Both the position numbers and the translations under genes were made by a program. A stretch of 64,000 nucleotides of DNA from Singulisphaera sp045290345 (GTDB lineage Bacteria > Planctomycetota > Planctomycetia > Isosphaerales > Isosphaeraceae): contig NZ_CP155447.1 in the NCBI RefSeq assembly GCF_045290345.1, positions 2,108,001 to 2,172,000 of the forward strand, read 5' to 3'. The stretch's first letter is position 1; every line of letters starts with the position of its first letter. Shown in pieces: positions 16,993 to 25,585 of the stretch. The notes under the pieces are model-generated. The model did no database searches and was not told where the DNA came from. It saw only the letters and a program-made list of their open reading frames with translations.

Positions 16993-18111
16993 ATGAGACG
17001 GACAAGAGCCATCGCAATCCTCGGGCTCGTCTTGGGGCTTTCCGGCTGCGCCGGGACCCACCAACACCAGCATTTTCCGGCCACCGGCGGAATCCCACCG
17101 CGGCCGACCAGTCTGGTCCGGCCGGGCTGCGCTTGCCATGTATCGGTACCGTCGCGGTCGCTGCCGTTCGTGGCTCAATCAACGAACTTGGTGCCGACCG
17201 TCGCGGCGCGGCCCATGGCGCCGGCGGTCTCCACCGCCTCGCGCACTGCGCCGCCGCATCCGCAGTCGCAGCTCCCTTCGTCCACAACGCCGCCACCGCC
17301 GTCGTCACGGCCGGTTGCGGTCCCTGCTCCGGGCGGCGTCGTGCGTTACTTCCCCTTGTTCGAGGGGGATGTGGCTCGGAGCGTGTGGGACACCGTATCG
17401 CCCGACCTCCTCGGCGTGCGCACCTCGATGACGCCCGCCACCGCTCCCGCGACGGACGAGGATGCCCCCGGAATGCTCAGTCCGGACGTGAGCACGCTCT
17501 CATTCTCGTCTCCCCCGCTGGGCGATTTGCCCAAGGGGAATGCGCCTCAGCCAGCGCTTCAGGGGCCGCCCGTCACCTCGACCAATATCAGGGAAGGCAG
17601 GGGGAATGTGGTGCCCGTTTCCGCGGTCGTCACCACGCTGCCGACGGCCTTGACCGGCCAATTGCCGCCTCCGGGCGCCCTCGACATCCCTCTGGCGGGC
17701 CCTGACCTGGCGGTGGGTGACGCGACGGCACCGCCCGCCAAGACACTCGTCCTGGAGCATCCCGACGACCTGGTGCTCGCCGGCCGACCGCGATGGCAGC
17801 CGCAAACGCAGGTTTCTCGGGTGGAGGATCAGGATCGTCCGTCGACCTGGGTCTCCGAACTCGCCTTCCGGCGGCCCGCGAAGCCAGCCGTCCGAGACGC
17901 GCAACTCGTGCCGATGGCGCGGACCGAGGCCCAATCGACCCCGGCCCGGCGAACGACGGTGGTCTCCCGCTTCCTCCGTCGCGTCCGGGTGGCCGGTCAG
18001 GCCTTCATCGACCCCGACTCAGTCCGGCGAGAATCGGGCGACCTCTCGCAAGGGGGGCAAGGTGTCGAGCGAGCCTCGACCCACCGCCTCGGCGAACCGT
18101 CGCAGCGTTAA
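16993..18111 (+). CDS. Proline-rich lipoprotein of unknown function
   Basis: A 372-residue protein. The N-terminus MRRTRAIAILGLVLGLSGCAG is a lipoprotein signal with the lipobox LSGC, so the mature protein begins at the cysteine and is membrane-anchored. The rest is rich in proline, serine and threonine and probably disordered. No domain is recognised. The ATG at 16993 is chosen over 16954 because it begins the signal and follows GGAGGGAG. Its last 93 bases overlap the end of the convergent sulfatase-fold gene, which is unusual. The C-terminal part may be a read-through into that gene's antisense strand and not conserved. Confidence 0.6.
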   Translation: MRRTRAIAILGLVLGLSGCAGTHQHQHFPATGGIPPRPTSLVRPGCACHVSVPSRSLPFVAQSTNLVPTVAARPMAPAVSTASRTAPPHPQSQLPSSTTPPPPSSRPVAVPAPGGVVRYFPLFEGDVARSVWDTVSPDLLGVRTSMTPATAPATDEDAPGMLSPDVSTLSFSSPPLGDLPKGNAPQPALQGPPVTSTNIREGRGNVVPVSAVVTTLPTALTGQLPPPGALDIPLAGPDLAVGDATAPPAKTLVLEHPDDLVLAGRPRWQPQTQVSRVEDQDRPSTWVSELAFRRPAKPAVRDAQLVPMARTEAQSTPARRTTVVSRFLRRVRVAGQAFIDPDSVRRESGDLSQGGQGVERASTHRLGEPSQR

Positions 18112-19497
18112 CTCCAGGTGGTCAGCCACCTCGGGATACCGCTCGATGACGTTGTTCTGATCCCACCGATCCTCGGGCTTCCGGTACAGTTCCGGGGGTC
18201 GCGGGGGATCGTCGGGATCGGTCTCGATCGGGACGATCATGTGCCAGATGTGGGTCCGGATGGCGAACTCCTCGACATCCATCCCCATGCAGGCGTAGTC
18301 GCGAACCTTGGTCTGCTCCCCTCGGATCAGCGGCAGCAAGTCGTGGCCATGGGCCTGTTCGCTCGGCGGCAACCCGAACGCTCCGAGGATCGTCGGTAGC
18401 AGGTCCACCGTCTGCACCAGGGCCTTGTGCCGTCCCCCGCCGAACCGGCCGCCGGGCATCCGGACGATCAAGGGGGTATGGATCAACTCTTCGTAGAGCC
18501 AGGGGCGGAACCGCCGCACGAGCCCGTGCTCGCCGAGCGGCTCACCCTGGTCGCTGGTGAAGATGATCAGGGTGTCATCCATTCGCCCTTGGCGTCGCAG
18601 AGCGTCGAAGAGCTCGCCGAGCCAGCGATCGACCAGGGTCACCGTCCCGGCATAGGTCCTGCGGAGCCGGAGCAACTCGGCTTCGTCGAGCACGTCGCCA
18701 ACCGCGCCGGCGGGCACGTCGATCAGGGCGCGGACCTCTTCCAGGTCGAGCTCTTCGTCGCTGTCGTCCTCGACGAGGTCTCCTTCCTCACCGGCCTCGA
18801 ACTCGTCGGGCTCGGCGGCCGCGTACTGGTCGCGGTAGGGCTCGGGCGTATCCCAGGGGCCGTGCGGACTGAACAAGTCGAGCCAGAGCAGGAACGGGTC
18901 TGGCTTCGCTCCTTGCGTCTCGAGCCAGTCGATGGCCGAGCGGACGGTGCGGGCGACTCCTGTATTCTCCTCGCGGTCGGTCTGGAGTACGGCCCTGTTT
19001 CTGAGGAGCTGCTCCCAGCGCCCCTTCCAGAGGTCGTAATCGGGGTCATCCTTGGGCGGGAGCCGGAGCCCCGGCTCCTCGCTGATCCGGACTTTACCCG
19101 CACGCGGGTCGCCGGGCGGGACGAGCGGGTCGTACCCTTGCCCGCGGATCCAGCGGACCTCATCGAATCCGCGTCCATACCCTTGCCCGGCGTCGCGGAG
19201 CAGGGGGACGTCGGAGATCAGGGCGGTTCGCACCCCTTGATTCCAGAGGAGGTCGGGGAGGATCGCCTCGTCGGGCTGAAGCGGGGTCCAGCCTTGCTCG
19301 GGGTCGGGAAACCCGTAGCGGCCGGTCCACCAGGAGCGGCGGGTGGGCAGCGTCGTCAAGTTCTCGGGAAAGTGGTGGTCGAAGACGACCCCTTCGGCCG
19401 CTAAGCGGTCGAGGTGGGGTGTTTCGATCCAGCCGTTGCCGTACGCGCCGAGGAAGCCCAGATGCAAGCTGTTGCAGACGACCACAATGACATTCAT
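18019..19497 (-). CDS. Sulfatase-fold protein with altered active site
   Basis: A 492-residue member of the sulfatase/alkaline phosphatase superfamily. Homology begins at MNVIVVVCNSLHLGFLGAYG and includes TPHLDRLAAEGVVFDHHF, the TGRYG after the nucleophile site, and TSDQGEPLGEHGLV near 356. Three key places differ from active sulfatases. The first metal ligand (normally DTLR) is N9 in CNSLH, the formylglycine Cys/Ser is T49 in TLPTRRSWWTGR, and the usual SDHG is SDQG. It has no signal peptide. An acidic insert (EEGDLVEDDSDEELDLEE) lies near 240. It may be a non-catalytic relative or a phosphodiesterase using threonine. The frame runs on upstream to 20244, but the family start and the promoter argue for 19497. 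Confidence 0.8.
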   Translation of the reverse strand: MNVIVVVCNSLHLGFLGAYGNGWIETPHLDRLAAEGVVFDHHFPENLTTLPTRRSWWTGRYGFPDPEQGWTPLQPDEAILPDLLWNQGVRTALISDVPLLRDAGQGYGRGFDEVRWIRGQGYDPLVPPGDPRAGKVRISEEPGLRLPPKDDPDYDLWKGRWEQLLRNRAVLQTDREENTGVARTVRSAIDWLETQGAKPDPFLLWLDLFSPHGPWDTPEPYRDQYAAAEPDEFEAGEEGDLVEDDSDEELDLEEVRALIDVPAGAVGDVLDEAELLRLRRTYAGTVTLVDRWLGELFDALRRQGRMDDTLIIFTSDQGEPLGEHGLVRRFRPWLYEELIHTPLIVRMPGGRFGGGRHKALVQTVDLLPTILGAFGLPPSEQAHGHDLLPLIRGEQTKVRDYACMGMDVEEFAIRTHIWHMIVPIETDPDDPPRPPELYRKPEDRWDQNNVIERYPEVADHLELTLRRFAEAVGRGSLDTLPPLREVARFSPD

Positions 19498-19600
19498 CGC
19501 CCGATTGTAACGCCCGCCGCGCCGGACGTCAGCAGCAGCCGCGTCGAGATCGCTTGGCTTCGCCAATGGCGAACCTGCCGCTTCATCGGTCCTTGCCTCG
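19489..19600. repeat. Promoter-region duplication, copy A
   Basis: This segment resembles 21707-21815. Shared blocks include CGATTGTAACGCC, CGCCGGACGTCAGCAGCAGC and CGCCAATGG, in the same order and spacing. It covers the start codon, promoter and about 60 bases upstream of the sulfatase-fold gene. The two toxin-antitoxin pairs lie between the copies. Confidence 0.7.
19504..19532 (-). promoter_or_regulatory. Promoter of sulfatase-fold gene, leaderless
   Basis: CTGACG (19527-19532) and TACAAT (19504-19509) are 17 bases apart, close to sigma-70 consensus. TACAAT ends six bases before the ATG at 19497, so transcription should begin at or next to the start codon and give a leaderless mRNA. The same arrangement recurs at 21721-21749. 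Confidence 0.6.
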
Positions 19601-19637
19601 GTGTGATTTGCCGCGACCGGTGCGGGCGCCGATCCCG

Positions 19638-20081
19638 CTAACGTTTGACCGCCATGGTGCCCTCGCCCTGGATGACGTACGGCCGTACCCAGGCGGCGAA
19701 CTCCACGATCCGGGCGTCTCGAATGGCGTTGCTCGCCGGATCGGCCACGGCGACCAGCCGCTCCGCCAGATCCATCGGCGGGCCGACGTAGACAAGGCCG
19801 TTGAGGCGGAGGAACGAGTCGGCCGCGGCAAAGCCCACTCGCTTGTTGCCGTCCTCGAAGGCCTGGGACTGGCTGATGGCGACGCCCAGGATAATCGCCT
19901 GCTCGATCAGGTCGGCCTGGTTGTAGTGGGCGGCGTTGAGCGGGCGGTGCAAGGCCGAGTCCAGCTTCTCGGAAAAGAGGAGCGGACAAGGGGGCGATCC
20001 CGTCCGTTCCAAAACCGCGGCATGCAACGCGATCACCCGATCGAACGTGAGGTAGATCGTCTCGTTTGTCGGTCTCATCAT
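19638..20081 (-). CDS. Doc/Fic-type toxin (death-on-curing family)
   Basis: A 147-residue Fic-fold protein of Doc type. In Doc, the enzyme phosphorylates elongation factor Tu, while other Fic enzymes attach AMP. The core motif is QAFEDGNKRVGFAAADSFL near 72-90. The usual first residue, the catalytic histidine of HxFxxGNKR, is glutamine here, while the GNKR nucleotide-binding part is intact. The N-terminal helix pair carries NETIYLTFDRVIALH. It overlaps the upstream antitoxin gene by four bases (ATGA), a normal toxin-antitoxin arrangement. Without the histidine it may be weakened or use another base, so activity is uncertain. Confidence 0.82.
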   Translation of the reverse strand: MMRPTNETIYLTFDRVIALHAAVLERTGSPPCPLLFSEKLDSALHRPLNAAHYNQADLIEQAIILGVAISQSQAFEDGNKRVGFAAADSFLRLNGLVYVGPPMDLAERLVAVADPASNAIRDARIVEFAAWVRPYVIQGEGTMAVKR

Positions 20082-20290
20082 CGTCCCAGGAACCGGTACG
20101 CTTCCTCATTCTGCGCCCAACTGGCCTCGAAGATACGGGCCAATTCCGGATCGAGAGTGGGTGTTCCGGCAGGCGATCGATCAGGCCTAGAGCCAAGGTC
20201 CCGCTGTGTCTCAGGGGCAATCTCAGGCGATGGACGCACGGCATCGGGCTTGAGGTGGGAAGGTTCGGAATTCTTGTCGATTGGAATCAT
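20078..20290 (-). CDS. Antitoxin partner of the Doc-like toxin
   Basis: A 70-residue protein starting MIPIDKNSEP and ending WAQNEEAYRFLGR. Its C-terminal helix (PELARIFEASWAQNEEAYRF) is the likely toxin-binding segment. The middle is proline-rich and probably unfolded when free. The call rests on size, the four-base overlap with the toxin and order (antitoxin first). A longer frame to 20329 is possible. No DNA-binding motif is clear, so autoregulation cannot be judged. Confidence 0.6.
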   Translation of the reverse strand: MIPIDKNSEPSHLKPDAVRPSPEIAPETQRDLGSRPDRSPAGTPTLDPELARIFEASWAQNEEAYRFLGR

Positions 20291-20381
20291 CGTCCGTGTT
20301 CTCCCCCTCGTCTTCGGGACTGACTCCAAGATACCGCGATGGGTGGTTTGCGGCCATTGAACCTGAGTAGCAGTCGGTGTT

Positions 20382-20789
20382 CTAGATATGCTTACGCTCT
20401 ATTTTTAATCCCGCGCCCCCTGAGATTTCATAGATTCTGGGCGTTGTGCCCTTCGCATTCTCTACGACGTCGGGCCACACCTTGATGAATTTCCAGGCTT
20501 GTTCTTTCTGGAAATTCATGTGCATCCACTGGTTGGATAGGCAGAAGAATGTGAGCTTTGCTTCTTTGAGAGCTGATAGTTCAGTCTTATTCTTCAAGAT
20601 CCTGCCGTCGCCGCTGACGACGACCCAGGTTGGATCATCGGCGGCGAGCACCTTGATCCACTCGACGTCAGGTGTCGTCGGAGTGAAACGCCCGTCATCG
20701 TAGTATGATAAAACCGAATGCTGGCGATCAAATACATCGACCATGCGAGCCAGCAATGCCGACATATTGCGGTCGAAAAAGAACCTCAT
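20382..20789 (-). CDS. VapC45-like PIN-domain toxin
   Basis: A 135-residue PIN-like nuclease. It begins MRFFFDRNMSALLARMVDVF, where the aspartate after FFF is the first metal ligand, and continues with TPDVEWIKVLAADDPTWVVVSGDGRIL, giving the remaining acidic residues and the SGDGRI core. This matches the VapC45-type PIN family, toxins that cut RNA. Its start overlaps the stop of the antitoxin gene by four bases, so the pair is translated together. The open frame upstream of 20789 is a shadow of the antitoxin gene. Confidence 0.8.
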   Translation of the reverse strand: MRFFFDRNMSALLARMVDVFDRQHSVLSYYDDGRFTPTTPDVEWIKVLAADDPTWVVVSGDGRILKNKTELSALKEAKLTFFCLSNQWMHMNFQKEQAWKFIKVWPDVVENAKGTTPRIYEISGGAGLKIERKHI

Positions 20790-21448
20790 GCCGCCATGCT
20801 TCGCTCGAACTCGACCGCGGCAAGAACGTGTTTGGCGTGGACCCTGAACAAGTCCGCGACCAATTCGGTGTTGTTGTCGTTGGCATCGTAAGAGGCGGCC
20901 AAGATGGCCGTGGCGATACCGATATCCTCGACAATCGGTTTGCCTAAGCAAATTGCCGGATCGATGACAACCAGATTAGCGATGCACCACCGCTGTGCCA
21001 TTGCGGTGGCCTCGTTGTAGTCGATCCGCTTCAGAAAGGGGAGAAGGATGTCCGGGAATACCCGTTGGCGGGTCAGCGCCTCGATCATTTCGCTTCGGCC
21101 CAGATCGTCCAATCCAAGCGTGAATACCTGGCCGTGCTTGGTCAGGATCTCCTGCCGACAGAAAGGATGTCGTGTCTTCAAATCTGTCTGAAGCCGTTTA
21201 TGGACCTTCCGGAGGGATTGCAGAGAGACGCCGCGATCGCGCAACTGGCCCGCCACGAACAACTCGATCAAATCGTGGAAACTGATTGCTCGATCGCCGC
21301 CCACGGATTGGTAATCGCTGCGAAATACCGGCTTGAGGGCCTGCGTCGTTGACCGCCCGTGGAACCATTCCCGGACCCGTTGCGGCTTGAGGCTGGTCAG
21401 GCGCGCCGCCTCCGGGAGATTGTAGATTCCATGGCCCAGGATGCTCAT
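20786..21448 (-). CDS. VapB45-like antitoxin with DUF433 domain
   Basis: A 220-residue protein that pairs with the VapC45-like toxin. The N-terminus MSILGHGIYNLPEAARLTSLKP has a MerR/excisionase-like helix-turn-helix, giving DNA binding and probably autorepression. The C-terminus ending near GKPIVEDIGIATAILAAS and DNNTELVADLFRVHAKHVLAAVEF is a DUF433 domain, the usual antitoxin module of this family. The gene comes first and overlaps the toxin gene by four bases. Assignment is by domain order and context. Confidence 0.82.
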   Translation of the reverse strand: MSILGHGIYNLPEAARLTSLKPQRVREWFHGRSTTQALKPVFRSDYQSVGGDRAISFHDLIELFVAGQLRDRGVSLQSLRKVHKRLQTDLKTRHPFCRQEILTKHGQVFTLGLDDLGRSEMIEALTRQRVFPDILLPFLKRIDYNEATAMAQRWCIANLVVIDPAICLGKPIVEDIGIATAILAASYDANDNNTELVADLFRVHAKHVLAAVEFERSMAA

Positions 21449-21591
21449 GACGTCCCCACTTTAATCGTAGTTTTCTGTGAATGTTTGTGCAGTGTGGATC
21501 GGATTTCTCTCTATTGTCAGCCGGCGATACTCAAGCCCCAAAGGATTTCCGCCCATCCGCAAATCGCCCCGGGAACACATTGTATACAAGA

Positions 21592-21714
21592 TCAGTTGCG
21601 CATTAAGTCCTTGTGAGTAAATGAAGTAAAATATGAGAATCTTGTGATGATTTGGGGCGCAGCTCGCTTGAAGACTAGAAAAACGAGGGGATTCGGCGTT
21701 CCCCGAACCTTCAT
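21592..21714 (-). CDS. Possible 40-residue leaderless ORF
   Basis: A short frame starting ATG six bases after the duplicated TACAAT promoter element, reading MKVRGTPNPLVFLVF at the start. It is probably a chance frame left when the promoter segment was copied, because the sequence after the start codon has nothing in common with the sulfatase-fold gene. I give it little weight as a real protein. Confidence 0.2.
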   Translation of the reverse strand: MKVRGTPNPLVFLVFKRAAPQIITRFSYFTSFTHKDLMRN

Positions 21715-21815
21715 TGTTCGATTGTAACGCCTGCCTCGCCGGACGTCAGCAGCAGCCGCGCCGGGATCACCGTGCTCCGCCAATGGGGCACGTTCCGCAT
21801 GACAAGAACCTGCCC
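21707..21815. repeat. Promoter-region duplication, copy B
   Basis: Second copy of the segment at 19489-19600, with the same CTGACG-17-TACAAT-6-ATG layout on the minus strand (CTGACG 21744-21749, TACAAT 21721-21726). It lies upstream of the VapBC45-like pair and downstream of the Vgb-like gene. Confidence 0.7.
21721..21749 (-). promoter_or_regulatory. Duplicated promoter, copy B
   Basis: CTGACG and TACAAT separated by 17 bases, identical in both boxes to the promoter at 19504-19532. It points towards the VapB45-like gene, which begins 273 bases downstream, and may drive the toxin-antitoxin cluster. Confidence 0.5.
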
Positions 21816-21868
21816 CGGTACGATTTGCGGTAGCCGACGTGGCCGCTGACCGGTTTCATGTTCGATCT

Positions 21869-23805
21869 TCAATGGACTGCTCGCGGGGCGACTGACCGTA
21901 GCTTGGCGGCGGATGGCGTCACTAGACCTGACTTGTGAAGCAGGGCGGAGTAATCGGTTCCCGGCTGGCCGTGGCCCGAGCCGTCGAGGAGGGCTCCGTT
22001 GGTGCCGGTGAGGCTTCCGCGGACGATCACGCGATAATAGCCGTGGATCGGCAATCGGGGGCGTGGCGTCAGCGTCACAGTGTTGGATGCGGCGTCATAA
22101 CTCGCCCGCCGGATTGTGACTGGTCGAGTGTGCGGCCGGACGCGACCGCGGGGGCCGCTCAATACGATGATGTAGTTTCGAGTGTTCTGCGCGGAGCTCG
22201 GAGTCATTGCGGCGTCGAAGGTCAGCACCAGGCGGGTCGGCTGGGTGTGAACGCCGGTACGGAGCAGGCTTCTGACTGTCGGCGAGAGCGGCTGAGGGAT
22301 CGGGAACGCGGCCACGTTGACCCGCTCGATGGCAAACCCGGTTGGGGGTAACGAGGCGGTCGGGCTGGACCGATGGTTCTCGGTCACCGTGAACCAGAGG
22401 TTCCCATCCAACCCGACGGTCAGCGGGCTCGTGTACACGGAGTCGAGGCCTGGACTTCCGGTAGCGGGGTGCCGTCGCTGACCAAGGAACTGGAGATTGC
22501 GCCCGATGGTGACACTCGACCAACGAAGAGCCCCGGGGTCGTCTCGGCCATGGTAACGAACCCGATGAACCAGAGATCACCGTCGGGGCCGATTGTCAGA
22601 TCGCTCGTGGGATAGCTGTTCACGGCGAGCGGGTATTCAGAAACGACTCCCGACGGGGTCACGCGGCCAACCAGACTCGACGAGAGTGCGCCGGAAGGCC
22701 CATAAACCGTTTCGGTGAACCAGAAGTTCCCATCCGAGCCGACCGTCAAATCGCTTAGATAACCGACCAACGGAAGGGCGTATTCGGTAATGACTCCCGC
22801 TGGTGTCACATGGCCGACGAGACTCGATGTGAGGCCCCGGGAAGGCCCATAAACCGTTTCGGTGAACCAGAGGTTCCCGTCCGATCCGAGCGTGAGGGTC
22901 GACGCGATTCCGCCCGGGGTGAGCGGGTACACGGAAACGACGCCCGCTGGTGTCACCCGGCCGACCAACCCCGACGTCGGTGCCCCGGAAGACTCATAAA
23001 TCGTTTCGGTGAACCAGAGGTTTCCGTCCGATCCAAGCGTCAAATCGCTAATATATCCGGCCGGCGGCAGGGCGAATTCGGAAACGACACCCGCTGGTGT
23101 CACACGGCCGACGAGTCCAGGCGATGGCGAACCGGAAGATGTGTTGGCTGTTCCGGTAAACCAGAGATTGCCATCGGAGCCGACGGTCAGCTTCCCTACG
23201 TTAGCGGCCGAGGGTATAGCGAATTCGGAAACGACTCCCGACGGGGTCGCACGGCCGACCAGGCTCTGCGGGGAAAGCCCGTCAGAGCTGGGAATCGACT
23301 CGGTAAACCAGAGATTGCCATCGGGGCCGACGATCAGATCGCTCGTGCGAATGACACTTGTGGAGAGCGGATACTCGGTGATCGCGCCGGACGGGGTGAC
23401 GCGAGCGACGAAGCTTGAAATTGGAGTCCCGAAGTCGGCGTTGACGGTCGTCGTGAACCAGAGGTTCCCGTCCGGGCCGGCGGTCAGGTTGCTGACGGGG
23501 TAACCGCCCGAAGGAAGCGTGTATTCGGAAACCAGGCCGGATGAAGTCGACCGTCCTATCCGCCCGGTGAGCGGGAGGCTCAGGATTCCACCGGACCTCG
23601 TGATTCGCTCATACCAGAGATTGCCGTCCGATCCCAATGTCAGCGGGCTGATAGAGCCTGCCGGGGGGATTGGGAATACGCTAACCGCCGTTGACAGCAG
23701 TGCTTTATCTTCGAGCCGCTCCACCCAGGCCGTCGGCTGAAGCCCGCGAGCCGGACGCACTTTTCTGTTACGCCGACCGATTCCCGCGTGGAATTCTCTC
23801 TCCAT
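21869..23805 (-). pseudogene. Vgb-like propeller protein, frameshifted
   Basis: A secreted repeat protein of about 640 residues in two frames. The first (start 23805) has the planctomycete export motif VERLEDKALLS near 28 and then nine or so units of the form LTLGSDGNLWFTET...LVGRVTPAGVVSEY, as in virginiamycin B lyase-like propellers. Near 22461 the frame is lost and ends STPCTRAR. One base over, it continues as GLDSVYTSPLTVGLDGNLWFT and then an Ig-like C-terminal domain (RLVLTFDAAMTPSSAQN) to 21869. The repeat pattern crosses the break without a gap, so this is a single-base indel or a sequencing error. No catalytic role is likely: no Vgb active-site residues can be confirmed. Confidence 0.75.
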
Positions 23806-24348
23806 GCAAACCTCCCGCTGGGAACGTCATCGCCATGTAGATGAGAGGCGAAGCCGTCCGTTTATTCTATTTCTTATATCAAAAACCCATCGAGCTCAGG
23901 GCGGCGTGAGGATCAGGCGACCGGTTGAAATGCGCCCTCCTTTTCGTGCGTTTATCCATCGCGTTAGTGGTTTTGATATGCATGGTGAGAGTTGGCGAGC
24001 AAATGGAATTGTGGCATGTCGATTATGCTGATGCTCGGTGGCTAATAAGCAATCTCAACGGAGGCAAATCGAAAAGAGATTCTATGGCTGCCGTTACGAG
24101 CACGCAAGACGCCCAATTTATCAGATTTGCCTGGAGGTGTACCTTCATCTTGCCTCCGAGCCCGCCTCGGACGCCTTCGCTAGCCAGGTATCAGTGCTTG
24201 CTCGTTCTGGGCTGGTCTCTCAAATAATAGCGACGAGAATGGGCGATAATGCCGAATATTCTATGGGTTGCTGAATGAGGAGGGGATTCATGAGGCCGTC
24301 CCCTCCTCCTCCTTTTTCTGTGGACTAACCCCCGTTTATCCGGATCTC
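23806..24348. other. Intergenic region, no gene supported
   Basis: About 540 bases, more AT-rich than the surroundings, between divergently placed genes. Short plus-strand frames at 23925-24227 and 24038-24274 have no family features. It should hold both promoters, but none is clear. Confidence 0.4.
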
Positions 24349-25428
24349 ATGATGACTGCGAAAATCAGGTCATTTGATACTGGCGGGAAATGTGAATGTG
24401 GTAATTTTAGAGTGTTCGAGAGAATCGCGATATTCCTTGCCATGATCCAGCTCTTCTGGTGTTCAAGTTCGGTCCGTGGCCAGGAGCGAATCCAGACGGC
24501 GGAAGGGAACGCGGCTGCCGGTGTGGAGGAGCCCCGATCGTATTTGGAGACGGCCGGCGCTTCGCTCTTCGGCCCGCTTCGTCCCGGATCGTGGAGGCCC
24601 CTCGGAGTCGGCTCGCTCTTGAGCGAGGGATGGAATGAACCCTACGCACCTGCCCCCGGGGACGCCCCCCGTCAGACCTGGGTCAATAACGCCGATGGCG
24701 CTTTCTACCGGCTGTTCGTCTTCTCGTTCTCTTATGCCCGTGACTTGCCGGGGGGTGGGGACGCGTACAACGGGAATTATTTCCTCTTCACCCCGCTGAG
24801 CCGACGGTTCGAACTCGGCTGGTTCGTGCCGTTCGTCACATCGGCACCCGACGCCGCACGGCCGACAGGGGCAGGGAACAGGACCGATTTCGGCGACCTG
24901 ACGATTGCGCCTCGCGTCCTCCTGGCCGAGGATCGTCGGTACACCGTGACAAGCAACCTGTTCGTCCGGCTGCCGACCGGCAACGCCCGCAACGGCAACG
25001 GTGCGGCGAGCCTTTCGCCCGACCTGGAGTTCTGGGCCAACCCGTTCGACCGCTGGGTCGTGCGGGGCGGTGTCGGCGTGACGGTGCCCACGAATTATTC
25101 GTCGGCCGCCGCAACGTTGCAGCGGGACAACCCCTGGACGGGCTTCAATGCCTCGCCGAGCCCCTTCACCTCCTTCGATGCCCGGTTGGCGGTGGGACAC
25201 TATATTACCCCGGCCGACGCGCGCTTCTTCAAGAACTTCGTCTACTACGCCGCGGCCAACCTGCATACGGAATTAGGGGGGGGCGACTCCACCTATTTCA
25301 GCATTACGCCCGGGTTTCGGTTCGGCCTGGGGAACGAGTGGTACGTGCTCGGCGGCCTGGAAGTGCCATTGGTGGGGCCAATGCCGTTTGAGACTCAGAC
25401 GATCTTCCAACTCATCAAGAACTTCTGA
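24349..25428 (+). CDS. Putative outer-membrane beta-barrel protein
   Basis: A 359-residue protein. A hydrophobic stretch at about residues 25-43 (IAIFLAMIQLFWCSSSVRG) looks like a signal peptide with a long N-region. The mature part shows alternating strands (RFELGWFVPFV, YTVTSNLFVRLPTG, WVVRGGVGVTVP, WYVLGGLEVPLVG) and ends in a terminal phenylalanine, features of outer-membrane barrels. The family is not certain; barrels with this look are often annotated as transporter or phenol-degradation-associated proteins. The start is chosen at ATG 24349 because the upstream frame lacks a convincing ribosome binding site before TTG 24268. Confidence 0.6.
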   Translation: MMTAKIRSFDTGGKCECGNFRVFERIAIFLAMIQLFWCSSSVRGQERIQTAEGNAAAGVEEPRSYLETAGASLFGPLRPGSWRPLGVGSLLSEGWNEPYAPAPGDAPRQTWVNNADGAFYRLFVFSFSYARDLPGGGDAYNGNYFLFTPLSRRFELGWFVPFVTSAPDAARPTGAGNRTDFGDLTIAPRVLLAEDRRYTVTSNLFVRLPTGNARNGNGAASLSPDLEFWANPFDRWVVRGGVGVTVPTNYSSAAATLQRDNPWTGFNASPSPFTSFDARLAVGHYITPADARFFKNFVYYAAANLHTELGGGDSTYFSITPGFRFGLGNEWYVLGGLEVPLVGPMPFETQTIFQLIKNF

Positions 25429-25585
25429 GGCGAGCGGCGATGCTCGTTCCGTGAAGGGGCCGAACCGGATTCTAGATTTGGTTGCACACACTTCGTGTGC
25501 TGACATGCTGTCGTCTCAGTCCGCTGCTCGCTTGATTCACCAACCAGGATTCGCGTCTTGGACTAGGACTGCGCTTTTCGGGATT

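Noticed and set aside
18427..19404. Plus-strand frame of 325 residues opposite the sulfatase-fold gene
   Set aside because: It is an antisense shadow: the minus-strand frame has clear family motifs, this one none.
19498..20244. N-terminal extension of the sulfatase-fold frame
   Set aside because: Family homology and the promoter place the start at 19497, and the extension runs antisense to or through the Doc-like toxin gene.
22420..23805. Tandem repeats in the Vgb-like gene as a satellite
   Set aside because: The repeats are protein-coding propeller units with in-frame spacing, so they are explained by the gene.
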